Shown here: positions 23,221 through 34,441 of the stretch, in pieces
Numbering within the stretch: position 1 is the stretch's first letter
How the letters are laid out: each line of letters starts with the position of its first letter
Assembly: GCF_043290135.1 (NCBI RefSeq)
Contig: NC_134710.1
Coordinates: 205,002,692 to 205,066,691, forward strand
Length of the DNA: 64,000 nt
Origin: Rhipicephalus microplus
Taxonomy: Eukaryota; Arthropoda; Arachnida; Ixodida; Ixodidae
Direction of reading: 5' to 3'
The notes under the pieces: model-generated
Databases searched by the model: none
Seen by the model: the letters and a program-made list of their open reading frames with translations, nothing else
Told to the model about the DNA's origin: nothing
Position numbers and translations under genes: made by a program

Positions 23221-24647
23221 TCGGAAGCCTGGCTGGTATTCAGGTATGCTGTCGTCATCATTAGTACAACAGCCGTTTAAGGGTGGCCGAGGCACGAAAG
23301 GTCCTTGAGAACCAACGTCGTCACGCCGTGACACGTATTCGTTGGTATACAGACTGTCACATCATGACCTGAGAGGACGAAATGGATTGGCGTGGTGCCA
23401 CAAATAACTGGCTTTGTGGCCCACACCTCCACCGTTCAAGCATAGTGAACGCCTGCCTACAGTGCGCGAGGTGTCTGTTTTCTGAAGCTGTGGACACCGT
23501 GTCCTCTTCACATGACGAAGGCCATGGCATGCCAGCAGACGACTGGTCGTATGGTGGCTCGATGGCAGGGTGCCTCGATGTCTCCTTCTGTGTTGGTGAC
23601 CAAGGAACAGCTCCAGGTTGCGGGTGGTACGAATGGTGAATTGGTCGGGAGCTTCGAAGTACGGTGGCGTACGTCATGAGACGCTGCTCTGGGGCAATAT
23701 CAGCCGTGAAGAATGCTTGGCGGACTTCGTCGTCAACGACTTGAATGACAGAAGCCATGGGTGTGTCCTCTACAGGAGTCCGTAACTTCAGCAGTTCTTC
23801 GCGGACAATATCTCTGATCATGTCATGCAAGAAGCTATGGTTTTCAAACGTCATACCAGCGGCATGAACTTGGGGACTGCTGGACAAACAGCCATATTGT
23901 CAGCAGCGTTGGTGAAGTGCCCGCTCGATAACCGTAGCTTCTTTGATAAAGCCTACCAAGATGCTTGGCGGGTTGCGCAGAAGTCTGGCGAACGACTGTT
24001 CTTTTACGCCGCGCATGAGGTAGTGCAGCTTCCTATCTTCGGTCATCTGCGAGTCAGTCCTCCGGAAGAGGCGTGTTATATGTCGTCGTGAACATTACGG
24101 CCATTCTACTGACTTTTTTGGACCGTTAGCTCTGGTAGTTGCTGTGTGTGGTTAATGTCGGTCGACGTTGGCAAAGGTTGCAACCATCTTCTGGTGAAAG
24201 ACGCTTCATGTGGACAGGCTGCCTTCTCTGTTTTCGTACCAAGTACGAGCGCTATCATCAAGATACAGGTAGGTGCGGAAGAGCTTTTCCTGAGAAGATC
24301 ACTGGTTGATCTTCACAATACGGTCATATTGATCTAACCAGTCTTCTACGTCTTTGTGCGCAACCTCACCGAAACATCGAGGCACCAGTGGTTGAAAAAA
24401 CGTAACGTGAGACGGAGTGGGTGAGCCGGTGTGCTAAAGTACCGGCTAAGGGCTGGCGTTGGCGTTTTCTAAAGGTAAGCAATGTCTTGTAAAGGGCTTC
24501 TGCGAAGGGGCGAACTCTGAAGGAAGGCCTCACAGCTGACGACCAAAAGGATAGACAGGAGTTGCAGTATGCGCGTCCGGGCTAGATAAACGGCTCCGAT
24601 TAGGGGTGTGGAGCATCGGGCAGGCTTGTGGCCTAGCACCTCCACCA
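23221..24647 (-). pseudogene. decayed Gypsy gag with primer-binding site
   Basis: On the minus strand, broken frames from about 24440 to 23357 resemble the gag at 59732-61063. A capsid motif with DVEDWLDQYD and TWYEN lies at about 24220-24400. A later frame of 176 codons (23357-23887) has an acidic helix (HDMIRDIVREELLKL) and a Pro-rich linker. Its zinc-knuckle cysteines are not intact. The PBS TGGTGGAGGTGC stands at 24636-24647, next to an LTR stub. No matching pol follows on the left, so the element is 3'-truncated. Confidence 0.75.
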
Positions 24648-24648
24648 G

Positions 24649-24715
24649 TGTTTTGGTGCTACGTGAATAAAGAATGACAGCAACTTGCGGCAGCCGAAGA
24701 GCGTGTTCAGAATCA
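24649..24715 (-). repeat. Gypsy LTR stub
   Basis: Starts TGTTTTGGTGCTACG on plus, two bases from the PBS. It is cut off after about 67 bases by the CTTG array, so the length of the original LTR is unknown. Confidence 0.65.

Positions 24716-24776
<61 letters not shown>
24716..24776. repeat. (CTTG)n microsatellite
   Basis: About 15 perfect tetranucleotides that truncate the LTR stub. Confidence 0.97.
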
Positions 24777-24777
<1 letters not shown>

Positions 24778-25089
24778 ATCTATATGTGTTGCTCATACCC
24801 ACCACAAAGAATTGGCCATTACATCAGCGTTTATGTAATGGGAGAAAATGAATTTTAAGTCTTGATAGAGAAAAATAATGATTCAGATATCTAGCAATAT
24901 AAAATTGGCAATATAAAGGTTACGTATAAATTTTTAAAGCAAAAAATTATTAGTTCAAATGATGAAATCAATCTTAATTCGAAAAAACTCGAATTACAAT
25001 GAGTAAAAAATCTAACAAGCAAACCTTCTTGTGTCTATAAGAAATAACCGCTATGCAGTTACCCAGAGAAGAAGCCCAAGAAAAAGAAT
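24777..25089. other. unassigned AT-rich DNA
   Basis: Very AT-rich. It may include the 3' untranslated end of the minus-strand LINE to its right, but nothing specific is visible. Confidence 0.4.
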
Positions 25090-25730
25090 ATTTTCAGAAT
25101 TAGGAGTCACGTTTAATTTTCTGCATATAGTTTCTAAGCGTTTCTTCCGATCTTCCTATGGCTTGTGAAATTTCGGCAAAAAAGCGTGAAATGATTGATG
25201 TTTTTTGGCTCTTGACAATAAAAGCAAAGGGGAGATAGTAGCTGACCATACCGGTATAAAAAAAATATAGAGGTGGAATCCGGCATCGAAATCTTGTGAT
25301 GCAGACTTTGTATTTGTGAGAGGGGCACCATTTGTTATTCCAAGCAAAGGAAAAATGACCGTATTCTTGAACTGGTAATTTAAATTTGATAGAATTTTGA
25401 AGTAAAGATTATTTGCGAAATCGGGATTCAGTGACAAAGCTGGCATCAGGAACAATGGACATTACCTGACAATCTAGGGACCACCGCGCGAGAGCGTCAG
25501 TCAATTCATTTATAAATATGTCTTGGTAACCTGGCACCCCCACCAACCGCACTGTACTCAAGTGTTTAGACATTAAAGAAGCGTAAGCAAGAGCAAGACT
25601 CGAAAGAAGCAGTCGAGGTTATGGATCGACTAACAGAAATCGACTCAGTGACAATAACAAAAGCCGAATCATTTATTCAAAGTTCTCTAAGAGCCGAAAT
25701 AGTTGCTAAAAGCTCTGCTTTAGATACAGG

Positions 25731-25989
25731 AGCCCCGCCGCGGTGGTCTAGTGGCTAAGGTACTCGGCTGCTGACCCGCAGGTCGCGGGATCGAATCCCG
25801 GCTGCAGCCGCTGCATTTCAATGGAGGCAGAAGTGTAGGCCCGTGTGCTCAGATTTAGGTGCACGTTAAAGAACCCCAGCTGGTGAATATTTCCGGAGCC
25901 CTTCACTACAGCATCTCTCATAATCATATGGTGGTTTTGAGACGTTAAACCTCACATATCAATCAATCAATCAATCAATCAATCAATTC
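25731..25989 (+). mobile_element. full-length Ruka-like SINE with (CAAT)n tail
   Basis: The clearest copy. Head GCCGCGGTGGTCTAGTGGCT, B-box GGGATCGAATCCC, body with GTGTGCTCAGATTTAGGTGC and CTCATAATCATATGGTGG, then five or more CAAT units. Perfect 9-bp target duplications AGATACAGG (25722-25730 and 25990-25998) flank it. It splits the RNase H region of the old LINE. Confidence 0.95.
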
Positions 25990-27359
25990 AGATACAGGTG
26001 TCTAATCCGGGAGACGTACTAAAAACGCCCAAGACAATGTCTCTAAGAAGATGCCTACTCCTGCTTTTTCTTCACACATAAATGCATACGCAGCAATTGC
26101 ATTGATGATTCCCAATTGAAGTAGACGGTCTTCTAATAAACCTTTCACATATATGTTAGGCAGAAGTTTGATATTAGAAGAGAATATATGATCAAATTCA
26201 CTTTTTTGTTCTTTCCAAAGAGTCACTTGAAAAGATGCTGCTTATGTTAATGTTTAAAGGTTCAGCTGCTTTTCAACAAACAAAATTAAAAGCCCACGTA
26301 CTCTACTCCAAGACTCACTAAAAATGTTCTCGGTTCCACGATAAATATGAACTGTAAACGTGTAAGTGAAAAAGTGTAAAATTTTGAATATGCTTTGACG
26401 GTAAACATGCAGACTCTACAAGCTAGGGTGCGTATTCGGGCTTCTTCATATACCAAACTGTTCCCAGTGAATTACAGAACCCTCAAACAATTCTGAAGAA
26501 CATTTCGTTCTGAGATACCGAGGGGATAATTCTTACGTGTAATATGCGACGAAATTATCAAATTGGGCGGACATACACTTGATAAATGATAAGTAGATTG
26601 CCTCGCGTAGTCCGGTAGGTGTCAACCAAGCTTAGCGATTGTTACAATAGTACAAGTTGCCTTAGATTTATTATGTTCAATGTGCTTTTGCTATGTCAGT
26701 TTTTATCATAAAACACTCTTAAATAGTTAACAAACTCCTTTTGTGTAATCACCTCTTCACGATACTGAAGGAAAATGCTAAATGGAGAATGGAAAGACAA
26801 AGCAGTCACTGAACTTTTGTTAACATTTAGAGTCATTTCAATATGTTGAAATGAAAATTGTAATGTTCCTCAATTTCACTGTATAGTGCAAAGAATGTAT
26901 ATCATATGTAACAGCAAAGACCACAATGTCCTAGGCATATACATACACTTGGGCATTATTGTGAGGTGAACTAAACTTAATAAGATAATAAATAAAACAA
27001 AAAAAAGGACATAACCCTGAAGAACCACTCTGCACTGACTATATTTTGGAGAAGAGAAAGCTCGTTGGGAACAATAAAAAATAGGCAACCTATAGGTTTG
27101 CCTTTAGGTGTTAAGGTGATAGTGGATTCTTCTAACTAGTGCGTATTTGAAACACGTAGTACCACGAAGTCATTGTGATAATTACGTATTCTGACGTCCG
27201 TTGGAAATGGACGCTTGTAACACGCATTATTACTGCGATAGTTTATGTTGCATTGTAAAGCAAGTGTGCATGACGCACACGTTTGTGAAGCATGAAAGCT
27301 ACTTTCACTGCATTTTCAAGCAGACGAAATTCTTTTCACTGTCTCCACAAACGGATGCA

Positions 27360-27450
27360 TGACCATGTGGTAGAACATACGCTTGCCACGCAAACGACCC
27401 GGGTTTGATCCCCACTTTGACCCAAGGAACCCTGTTTTGGTCCACACTCT
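27360..27450 (+). repeat. tRNA-Gly-like SINE remnant
   Basis: GTGGTAGAACATACGCTTGCCACGC followed by CCGGGTTTGATCC resembles a glycine-tRNA(GCC)-derived head. It lacks acceptor-stem pairing, so it is not a tRNA gene. It lies inside the old LINE. Confidence 0.55.
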
Positions 27451-27513
27451 GTTCAACAATTTTTATGGGCCAAGCTCCTAAAGGTGTGGGTCTGTCGATT
27501 CCTTGTATGTATG

Positions 27514-27753
27514 GCCCCGCCGCAGTGGTCTTGGGGCTAAGGTACTCGGCTACTGACTCGCAGGTCGCGGGTTCGATTACCGGCGGCGGCGGCTACATTT
27601 CCGATGGAGGCGGAAATCTTGTAGGTCCGTGTGCTCAGATTTCGGTGCACGTTAAAGAACCCCAGGTGGTCGAAATTTCCGGAGCCCTCCACTACGGCGT
27701 CTCTCATAATCATTTGGTGGTTTTGGGACGTTAAACCCCACATATCATTATTT
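27514..27753 (+). mobile_element. full-length Ruka-like SINE
   Basis: All parts are present: CCCGCCGCAGTGGTC head, GGGTTCGATTACC B-box, body, and ACATATCATTATTT tail. Direct repeats TTGTATGTATG (27503-27513 and 27754-27764) flank it. Inserted into the LINE region. Confidence 0.95.
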
Positions 27754-27775
27754 TTGTATGTATGTACGTGATCAC

Positions 27776-28084
27776 TTAGAGTTACACCTTTTCCAACTGC
27801 CCACTACTTCGTCCTTACAAACATCCCACTACGCATCATCACTGAACAACCACTTCACCGTCCATTAAGCAATTACTTTCGATAAGTAGCCAATATTAAA
27901 TGCGAGATGGCCATGTACTTGGAACCAGGTGCGCGTTAAAGAACCATAGATTGTCCCGCTGTGTCAAGCCCTTGTTTTTACGTGACCGCCCATAGTTCCA
28001 CTTTTGCAAACTGACCACTACTTCGTCCTGACAAACATCGCACCACACCCCTCACCGATCCACCACTTCACCGACCATAAAGCC
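27776..28084 (+). repeat. pair of about 95-bp direct repeats
   Basis: The blocks at about 27776-27871 and 27987-28084 share CACTACTTCGTCCT, ACAAACATC and CCACTTCACCG in the same order. They are separated by about 115 bases containing a Ruka-like GCGTTAAAGAACC. They are diverged, and the class is not recognised. Confidence 0.65.
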
Positions 28085-28189
28085 GTTTTAATGAAGGGGG
28101 AACGAAAGCGACGTATAGCTACCACTTAGGAATAATAAAATTTCTTGTATAAACATATACAGTGTTTTTCACGGCTGCGATGATCTAGT

Positions 28190-28440
28190 GGGCAATATTC
28201 GGCGATGGCTCATGGTTTAGCAGTAAAACCCTCCAGCGCTTCACCCGCTCATCATTATTCACTCCGCGGATATGTTGGGATTTTGTATCATATGTTTATT
28301 TTAATTGCATCGTTCTCAATTTTTCAGTCACGCATAGAATGATGATTTTACGTTCATAACCAACGATACCAATGCCGACACCAACACTGGAATTTCTGCA
28401 ATACGAGCTCTTGAACGCTATCCCGTTAAAATTTTCTATC
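28190..28440. repeat. dispersed repeat fragments
   Basis: CTTCACCCGCTCATCATTATT (about 28238-28258) recurs at about 59050. At 28364-28435, GCCGACACCAAC, GAATTTCTGCAATACGAGCT and AACGCTATCCCGTTAAAA match the reverse complement of the 3' portion of the SINE at 11840-12060. Borders are unclear. Confidence 0.5.
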
Positions 28441-30339
28441 TTTTAGAAATTCGTACACACAAATAATATACCGCTAGAAGTTCAAGCTTTCTAATGAGTT
28501 GAGCAGAGTGGCATATTCTACCTGTCATATAGCTTAGCCAAATCTAGAGTTATAAAGAATGATTAGTGGCGCTTGTGACGAGCAAGCTCAATGCGTGCCT
28601 CTAAATTTATATGTACTTCCCAAATGAAACATCCTGGTCTAAATCGTATCTGACAACAGCTTAGTACTGAGTTGTCTGCCAAAATTGTGATGATTCCAAA
28701 GGTATATTACTCTTTCAAATGATTTTAATAGATGAGAAGTGTATGCGATAGGCCTTTGTTATCCATATATGCACCTGCACTTTGTTTTTAAAGCAAGAGA
28801 ATTATTTTTGCGATTCTCCAATATGGAGAAATCTAGCCATTCCTAATTTAATTGTAGACGAGCTTAAGGAGGTTCTCAGAAGACACCTCGAATAGCATTT
28901 TTAACATATATGTCGTAATGCCATCTGGACGTGGAGCTGCATTGGGGAGAGACTGGACAACACGATCAAGTTTGTCTATAAAAACGCTCACGAAATCATC
29001 CGCACGGGAAGGTCTGAGAAGGAATAATTGTGATTGGAGATTTAAAGCGCTTTTGTAATTCCACTGCAATACCGTATAATAAATCCACCAATTATTAAGT
29101 GTTCAATACAATGAACTTTGTGTTGATGTATAAAGGAATAATTTCATGTATATAAGAAATCTCAAGGGAGTTTATTTGTGGCTACTTTTAGAAACAAATG
29201 CATAACAATTTCCTCACGTTGAGATTTTACCATAGAAACAGTTTTTTTTAAACGTAGCCTTGGCGTACTTATACATGATGTAATTAGTAGGTCACTGGTT
29301 ACTAAGAAGCTTTTTTTTTCCGTCAGCCCTTCTATGCGTGTAATCTTGTTCACAGTGAGAATTCCACCAGACACACAGGTTTCTTTTGTGCTGAGGCTAT
29401 AAGAATAATGCTCTTTTTATTGAGCGTTTTAGTCCCGAATACAAATGTGTGGCTTTATTGTCATTTTGAGAGTTATTAAAAGAGGCCAAAGCTGACAGCA
29501 AACTTTTTTCTGAACTTTAAATAGTGTACAAAAAGTGAACCTCATATTCCAATGGGACCAAGCAGTATTTGATGCCAATCACTGTATTGGGCAGTGATTA
29601 CTATTAGCGGCGGTATCAACAAACGCCGAAAAAGAAACCAGAAGGCTTGAACTTGCGATAGACAAGTCTAACAGAGATCTGGCACTACCGTGAATAAATG
29701 TAGCAACTTCAAAATTTAGACGCGTATATCCATTTTTACTAATCAAGCTCCACAGAAGTTAGCCTGATGCGTCTGTACAGATGCTTTGATATTTAAAAGA
29801 CGTGATGTCCTTCAATATATGGCGATAACTGTTTAGGAAGAAACCCTCACGTTATTGACAAGCGTGCTTCAACGATCGACGCATGTAACACCTGTCTTCA
29901 AGAAAATGTTCAAAATTACCGCTGGAGTAAAGCTGACATCTACTCCACGAACTAGGTCTTTAAAACAAGCAAGGTGAGGAGGAATTGAACAGCTCACCGA
30001 AGGTGAGGTATGACTGGTGCACTTTAGAACGCCCTTGATACAGGCCTGATCAGGAAAACAGCAGAGGGTGCCGCCGCTTCCGAATTTCCAGACCACGGGT
30101 ATTTGTAGATAATGAGGAGTCACCGTGCGTAGCTTAGACTAGATGGCCTCGGGATTCTTCATCTGAATAACTCCTCCATTCGTTGGCACCATAGTCACAG
30201 AAACGCTGTTGATTCCATTACGCAGAAAAAAATCCAGTGGTATATTTTTTACAGTTTGTTTGTTGTCTGTAAGCAACGGAACATACAGGTCCTCCACACA
30301 AAGACGCCTTCTTCGTCGTCGTCTCCTAAAAAACCCACA

Positions 30340-30770
30340 TTCCGAATAGCCAGAATCAGCAAAACATTCTCATCGTCGTTCTCATTATATACAAACATGT
30401 CAGGAACGTGGCAATATATATACAATCATTGAAAAGAAGGAAGAACTTACTACATTTTTTCAACGTTTCAGCTGGTGTTGCCAGCCTTCATCGGAATGAA
30501 CCGAGTACGTATGCTGGAGTTGATATTTATGGGTGTGTAGTTTGGCACTGTTGCGCAGTGCGACACAATCAGCAGCACTGTGTATCTGGAACCGCAATCT
30601 ATAAGCGCACGGTTGGATAAAACACGGCGAATAAAATAACAAGAACACTCTTGACACATCATTCGAGATACCACGTCATTACCCCGCGAAATAACGAACA
30701 CATGAGAAGTGAAACACGAATGAGATTCATTTGCGGTGGGGAAGGTACACATCACAACAGATTAACACAA
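30340..30770 (-). repeat. possible Penelope-like element fragment with hammerhead-like motif
   Basis: On the minus strand, 30494 to 30461 reads CCGATGA, a hairpin with GCTGG/CCAGC arms (30471-30475 and 30481-30485), then GAAACGTT. This matches the hammerhead layout CUGANGA-stem II-GAAA-(AC/GU)-U except for a C where the second base should be U, which should disable it. Upstream on the same strand is an open stretch of 95 codons that I cannot match to a domain. Penelope-like elements are known to carry such motifs, but no RT or GIY-YIG domain is visible here, so the family call is inference. Confidence 0.45.
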
Positions 30771-32102
30771 TATGTTACATAATTAGAAAAAAGTGAAAAG
30801 GTAGAGACAGAGAAAACAGTTTTTTTTTTTATAGCATGAACGCCTCAAAAAACAAGGGAGATTTTGCCTCAGCATGCAAGAATGCACTGTGCACTATGTT
30901 AGCCCTCTGATCAGGTTCTCCGCTTTTTTGTTTAAGCCATCTCTGGTAAAACTCGGGAGTTAGAGATGACTGCCGAATTTTCATGCCATAATAACTGGTA
31001 CCAATACGCATTTTAATTTAGTCACCTTAAACGGTTCGAAGGCACGTCCGGTAGTGGCGACAAATCTAGATATTGGCGTAAGGCCAAGCAGACATGCATT
31101 AACACAAATATATGTGATGATAACAGACAATACCAACGGAGGAAAGCCTTCAGAATTAAGGTGTGTTACTCAACTTGAAAGAATGAATGAATAATAACGA
31201 ACGAAACAATGATCTTCCAGCAGGATGCGTGTTCGTTGCATTACACGTGTGCTGCTTTTTCCAGATGAGCGGCCGTGGTACCTTTTTCTTACCTAGGTTC
31301 CGGAGTATTTCTGTCTTAGAGGTAGTACACGTTGCTACATGACAAAGTGTATAAACGTCCCTTCAGTTGGACGGACTTATGATCTCAGCAAGCCCAGATG
31401 AGGAGTACTAGGTATGACTGAGTGAAATACAGCCCAGCTCAGCAGAATTTCCTTCACTTTGAGAACCATGTAAATCTATGTGAGTGAGTTATAGCGAAAT
31501 TGAGTCGAAATCAATCCGACTGAGTGGGTGCTCTTGACTCGGGAGAGTTTTCAGAACTAAGCTCTGAGTGAGCCCTCGCTGCGAAAACTTTAGCTCTGAG
31601 CCAGTTGTCAGTAAAAAAAAAAACCTGCGAAGGGTCATGGTATGACCTTTAGAAAAGATCAATTATATGCCAATGTTCAAGCGAAATGTCCTCAGGGACC
31701 TTGTGTTCGTCACGTGCATACCACCTCGGATATTTTATATGCGTCATAGCATCACAAAAAGGTGGTGTTATGCACTGAAAAGGCATCCGCAGTGTCGGGA
31801 ATGAATATGGAGCTGGCACCATGAATTCGCGTAGATGTTCAGAGGGGCGGCTGATTTCTGGAGCACATCTGTCAACAAGAAGTATCACGTAAGTTCTGGT
31901 GCATTTGCAAGCTGTCAGAAGTCATAGCTAGAGTTAAGTTGAGGTTTTGTTCACTCATAGGTGAATGACAAAGGGTACTAAGAAAACATAATTATTTTGT
32001 AAGAAAATTTTCAAGGTGACCTACTGATCATTGCTAACGTCATGGGTACGACAACGGTGTAGTGGTGAAGAGCGAGCATCACATTTGCACGTAAACAAAG
32101 AA
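30771..32102. other. unassigned DNA with a degenerate GAGT-rich block
   Basis: No gene is recognised. Between about 31381 and 31620 the motifs CTGAGTGAG, GTGAGTGAG and CTCAGCAAG recur irregularly, like a decayed minisatellite. Confidence 0.4.
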
Positions 32103-32105
32103 CGA

Positions 32106-32161
<56 letters not shown>
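32103..32161. repeat. (AAAG)n microsatellite
   Basis: About 14 GAAA units. Frames over it give Lys/Glu/Arg repeats only. Confidence 0.97.
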
Positions 32162-33029
32162 AAAAGATAAAGCACATCAATATGCGTGTCATTCACCATG
32201 TCTCCACGCAGAAGCTCAAACTCTTCCTTGCATTTCCTTACTATTATTTTTATGGAGCTATTCATCAAAGCACCGGCAAAGCGAGTTGGCGCCACTAAGT
32301 CTAGACTGCCACAGTACACAACATACAAACGTCATGTCTCTACGTATCCTCTTATTTTTTTGCGAATTGCACCTCCAGGGTGCAGCAAAGACTCGTTTGA
32401 AAACCAAATCAGAGAACGATCGTTGGAAAGGATCAAGTATGCCCACACTTGCGGGTGTTGTCGGGCGTCTTCCCGCAGTCAAGGTCAGACAACGCTGGAC
32501 GTTACAGCTCTGTGGGATGCGCTGGTGTTAGCAGCGAAGGTGGGTTGAATTCCGGGATGCCACTAGCTGTGTTTCACGAGTTTAACTACTTCAGTCCTCT
32601 TCCAGCAAAGAACTACCGCTTGACCCCGTCGCTGCTTTTCTATAATGAGTGTCCTCTCCCTTGTTTTGTTTGCTTAAGTAATGGCCGGCTTGTGTTAAGC
32701 ACGAATAACGACTTCCTTAATCGTACTGAATTCTTCTCGGTCACGCATGCGTATTTTGTGCCTCTAATAATGCTGTGATGAGTTATAGTTCACCTTGTTT
32801 CGCTCGCCCCTTTTCCCTCTCTATTATTTATCACGAGATGTGTTTCTGTTGCTTCGGTGGAAAGACTGTACTCAGAACCTTGAGTCAAATAAACAACATA
32901 TTATCAGCACAAAGTAATTAGGTACGCATCATGTGAAGATCCATATTGGGCAGCGTACAAAAGGAAGCACACAAGAAAAGGAAGTAGAACAAACGCTGGT
33001 CTAACAACAGAACATTTACTTGCAAAAAA

Positions 33030-33031
<2 letters not shown>
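32162..33031. other. unassigned DNA
   Basis: Overlapping frames of up to 166 codons occur on both strands, but they are extensions of the AAAG repeat or lack any recognisable domain. Confidence 0.4.

Positions 33032-33065
<34 letters not shown>
33032..33065. repeat. (TA)n microsatellite
   Basis: 17 TA units. Confidence 0.95.
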
Positions 33066-33068
<3 letters not shown>

Positions 33069-34223
33069 TACATCTGATCGATGAAACAAGAAAGAGAGAG
33101 AATAAAAATGATAGAAAGGCAAATTTGTTGTTTTGATAAAGCAACAAATGGCTGGCTAACGTAATGGCCAACAAACATCGCCATGTGGCAAGCCTCAGCA
33201 ATCTCACGTGCACGTTATAAGGATGACTCAACCATGCGATAATTTTTTTTTCTTACGCAATAATTTTTTTTCTATAAAAATTAACTACCCGCTCGAAGAT
33301 TTACTTTTTTGTTACATTTTTTGCTGCACAAAATATCACAGCCTAAAGCTGCATATTGCAACGCAGCAGTAGGAGCAGTGACAAGCACTGAGATGGATCA
33401 TAAAAGGCTCGGCCAAAGGTGTTGGAAATATGGAATAACATCTTACTTCTCATAGAAAGAAATGCGCTACTTTAGATGCAGAGCCAAGGTAGTAGCTAAT
33501 TCCCTCAAATGCTCAGGATGAAGATCACAAAAATTTTCAGCGTTCTGCTGCTTTCGTATGAAGCAGTTGTTCGAATGAAATGGACGACACACCTTCCTTA
33601 AAAGCTTACATGGTCCTTCACAATCACAAAGCGGAGATGCTCTTTAGCTGTGAGCGAATGAGAGCAAAAAATTATACCACCGCAACTTCCAAAAGTGAAT
33701 CAGGATTAGTGGGTGAAGCAGGGGGATTGTTCAGTGTTGCCGTATGCATAGATCATCCATGACATTGCTAACTCACGTATGTAAATGAGTGACAAAGCTG
33801 TGTACGTACAGTTATAAGCAATGTTTATTGGTCATAAATAGTGTGTAGTATAGTTTGTGGAAGCCCCCCGCTGGAAGCTCGCGCTTGCAGCGAAGGCGAT
33901 GCAAACGCAAGCGTCGTATTACCTTGCCGCTGTTAGGGTAGAATTTTTTTTTCTCTCCTAAACCACGTCCTCTTTTGAAACTTTCCGTATATCTTACTCA
34001 GACTATATATACTGCGCATCATTATTTAAGCCATAGTTTCAATTTAACCGCTATATTGAAAAAACTAAGCCGCAATATAAGCTAAAATTCTGTTTTTGCC
34101 AACTTAGTCACAATATAGTGGCAATTTTCTTACTTCTTTCGCTTTTAAATTATTTTAATCATTTAATATAGGAACATATAAAACAGAAAATGTAGATATA
34201 TCATTGACAAAAATTTTGCGTAA
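33066..34223. other. unassigned AT-rich DNA
   Basis: No gene or repeat is recognised. Confidence 0.4.
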
Positions 34224-34255
<32 letters not shown>

Positions 34256-34351
34256 TACGACAAATGACGTCGCAAACCCTGACGAAAACCGGCCCACCGG
34301 TCAAAACCATTGGAAATAAAATTAAGGCAACCGCTAAGTTGTGTCTGTTCT

Positions 34352-34439
<88 letters not shown>
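34224..34439 (+). repeat. hammerhead-like motif between two (TA)n tracts
   Basis: Between (TA)n at 34224-34254 and 34354-34439 lies a block of about 100 bases. At 34279-34307 it reads CTGACGA, a hairpin of ACCGG (34288-34292) with CCGGT (34297-34301), then CAAAAC and CATTGG. This is the hammerhead layout with the GAAAC part changed to AAAAC and CGTT changed to CCATT. Such changes at CG sites are what CpG decay would give. The CTGACGA half is intact. Sequence context resembles the blocks at 21719 and 61384. Confidence 0.5.

Positions 34440-34441
<2 letters not shown>

Larger units (their letters stand above)
25090..30330 (-). pseudogene. ancient I-like LINE with ORF1, endonuclease, RT and RNase H
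   Basis: A strongly decayed non-LTR retrotransposon spread over about 5 kb. Going right to left: an ORF1-type stretch at 29869-30300; endonuclease-like pieces at about 29560-29760 (LDLSIASSSLL, ANSNHCPI); RT finger piece at 28848-29069 (APRPDGITTYMLK); RT palm at 26876-27088, with the motif before the catalytic loop (CRVVLQGYVL) and remains of the YADD region; RNase H at about 25500-26226 (TLSWAFLVRLPD, then VPGYQDIFINELTDALA); and a C-terminal Cys-His motif at 25134-25331 (LCFYCQEPKNINHFTLFC). RNase H behind RT points to the I group. Many stops and frameshifts and three later insertions show great age. The assignment rests on short motifs read by eye. Confidence 0.7.

Noticed and set aside
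25731..25803. tRNA gene from the head of Ruka
   Set aside because: It belongs to a repeated SINE with target duplications. Promoter boxes are expected there.
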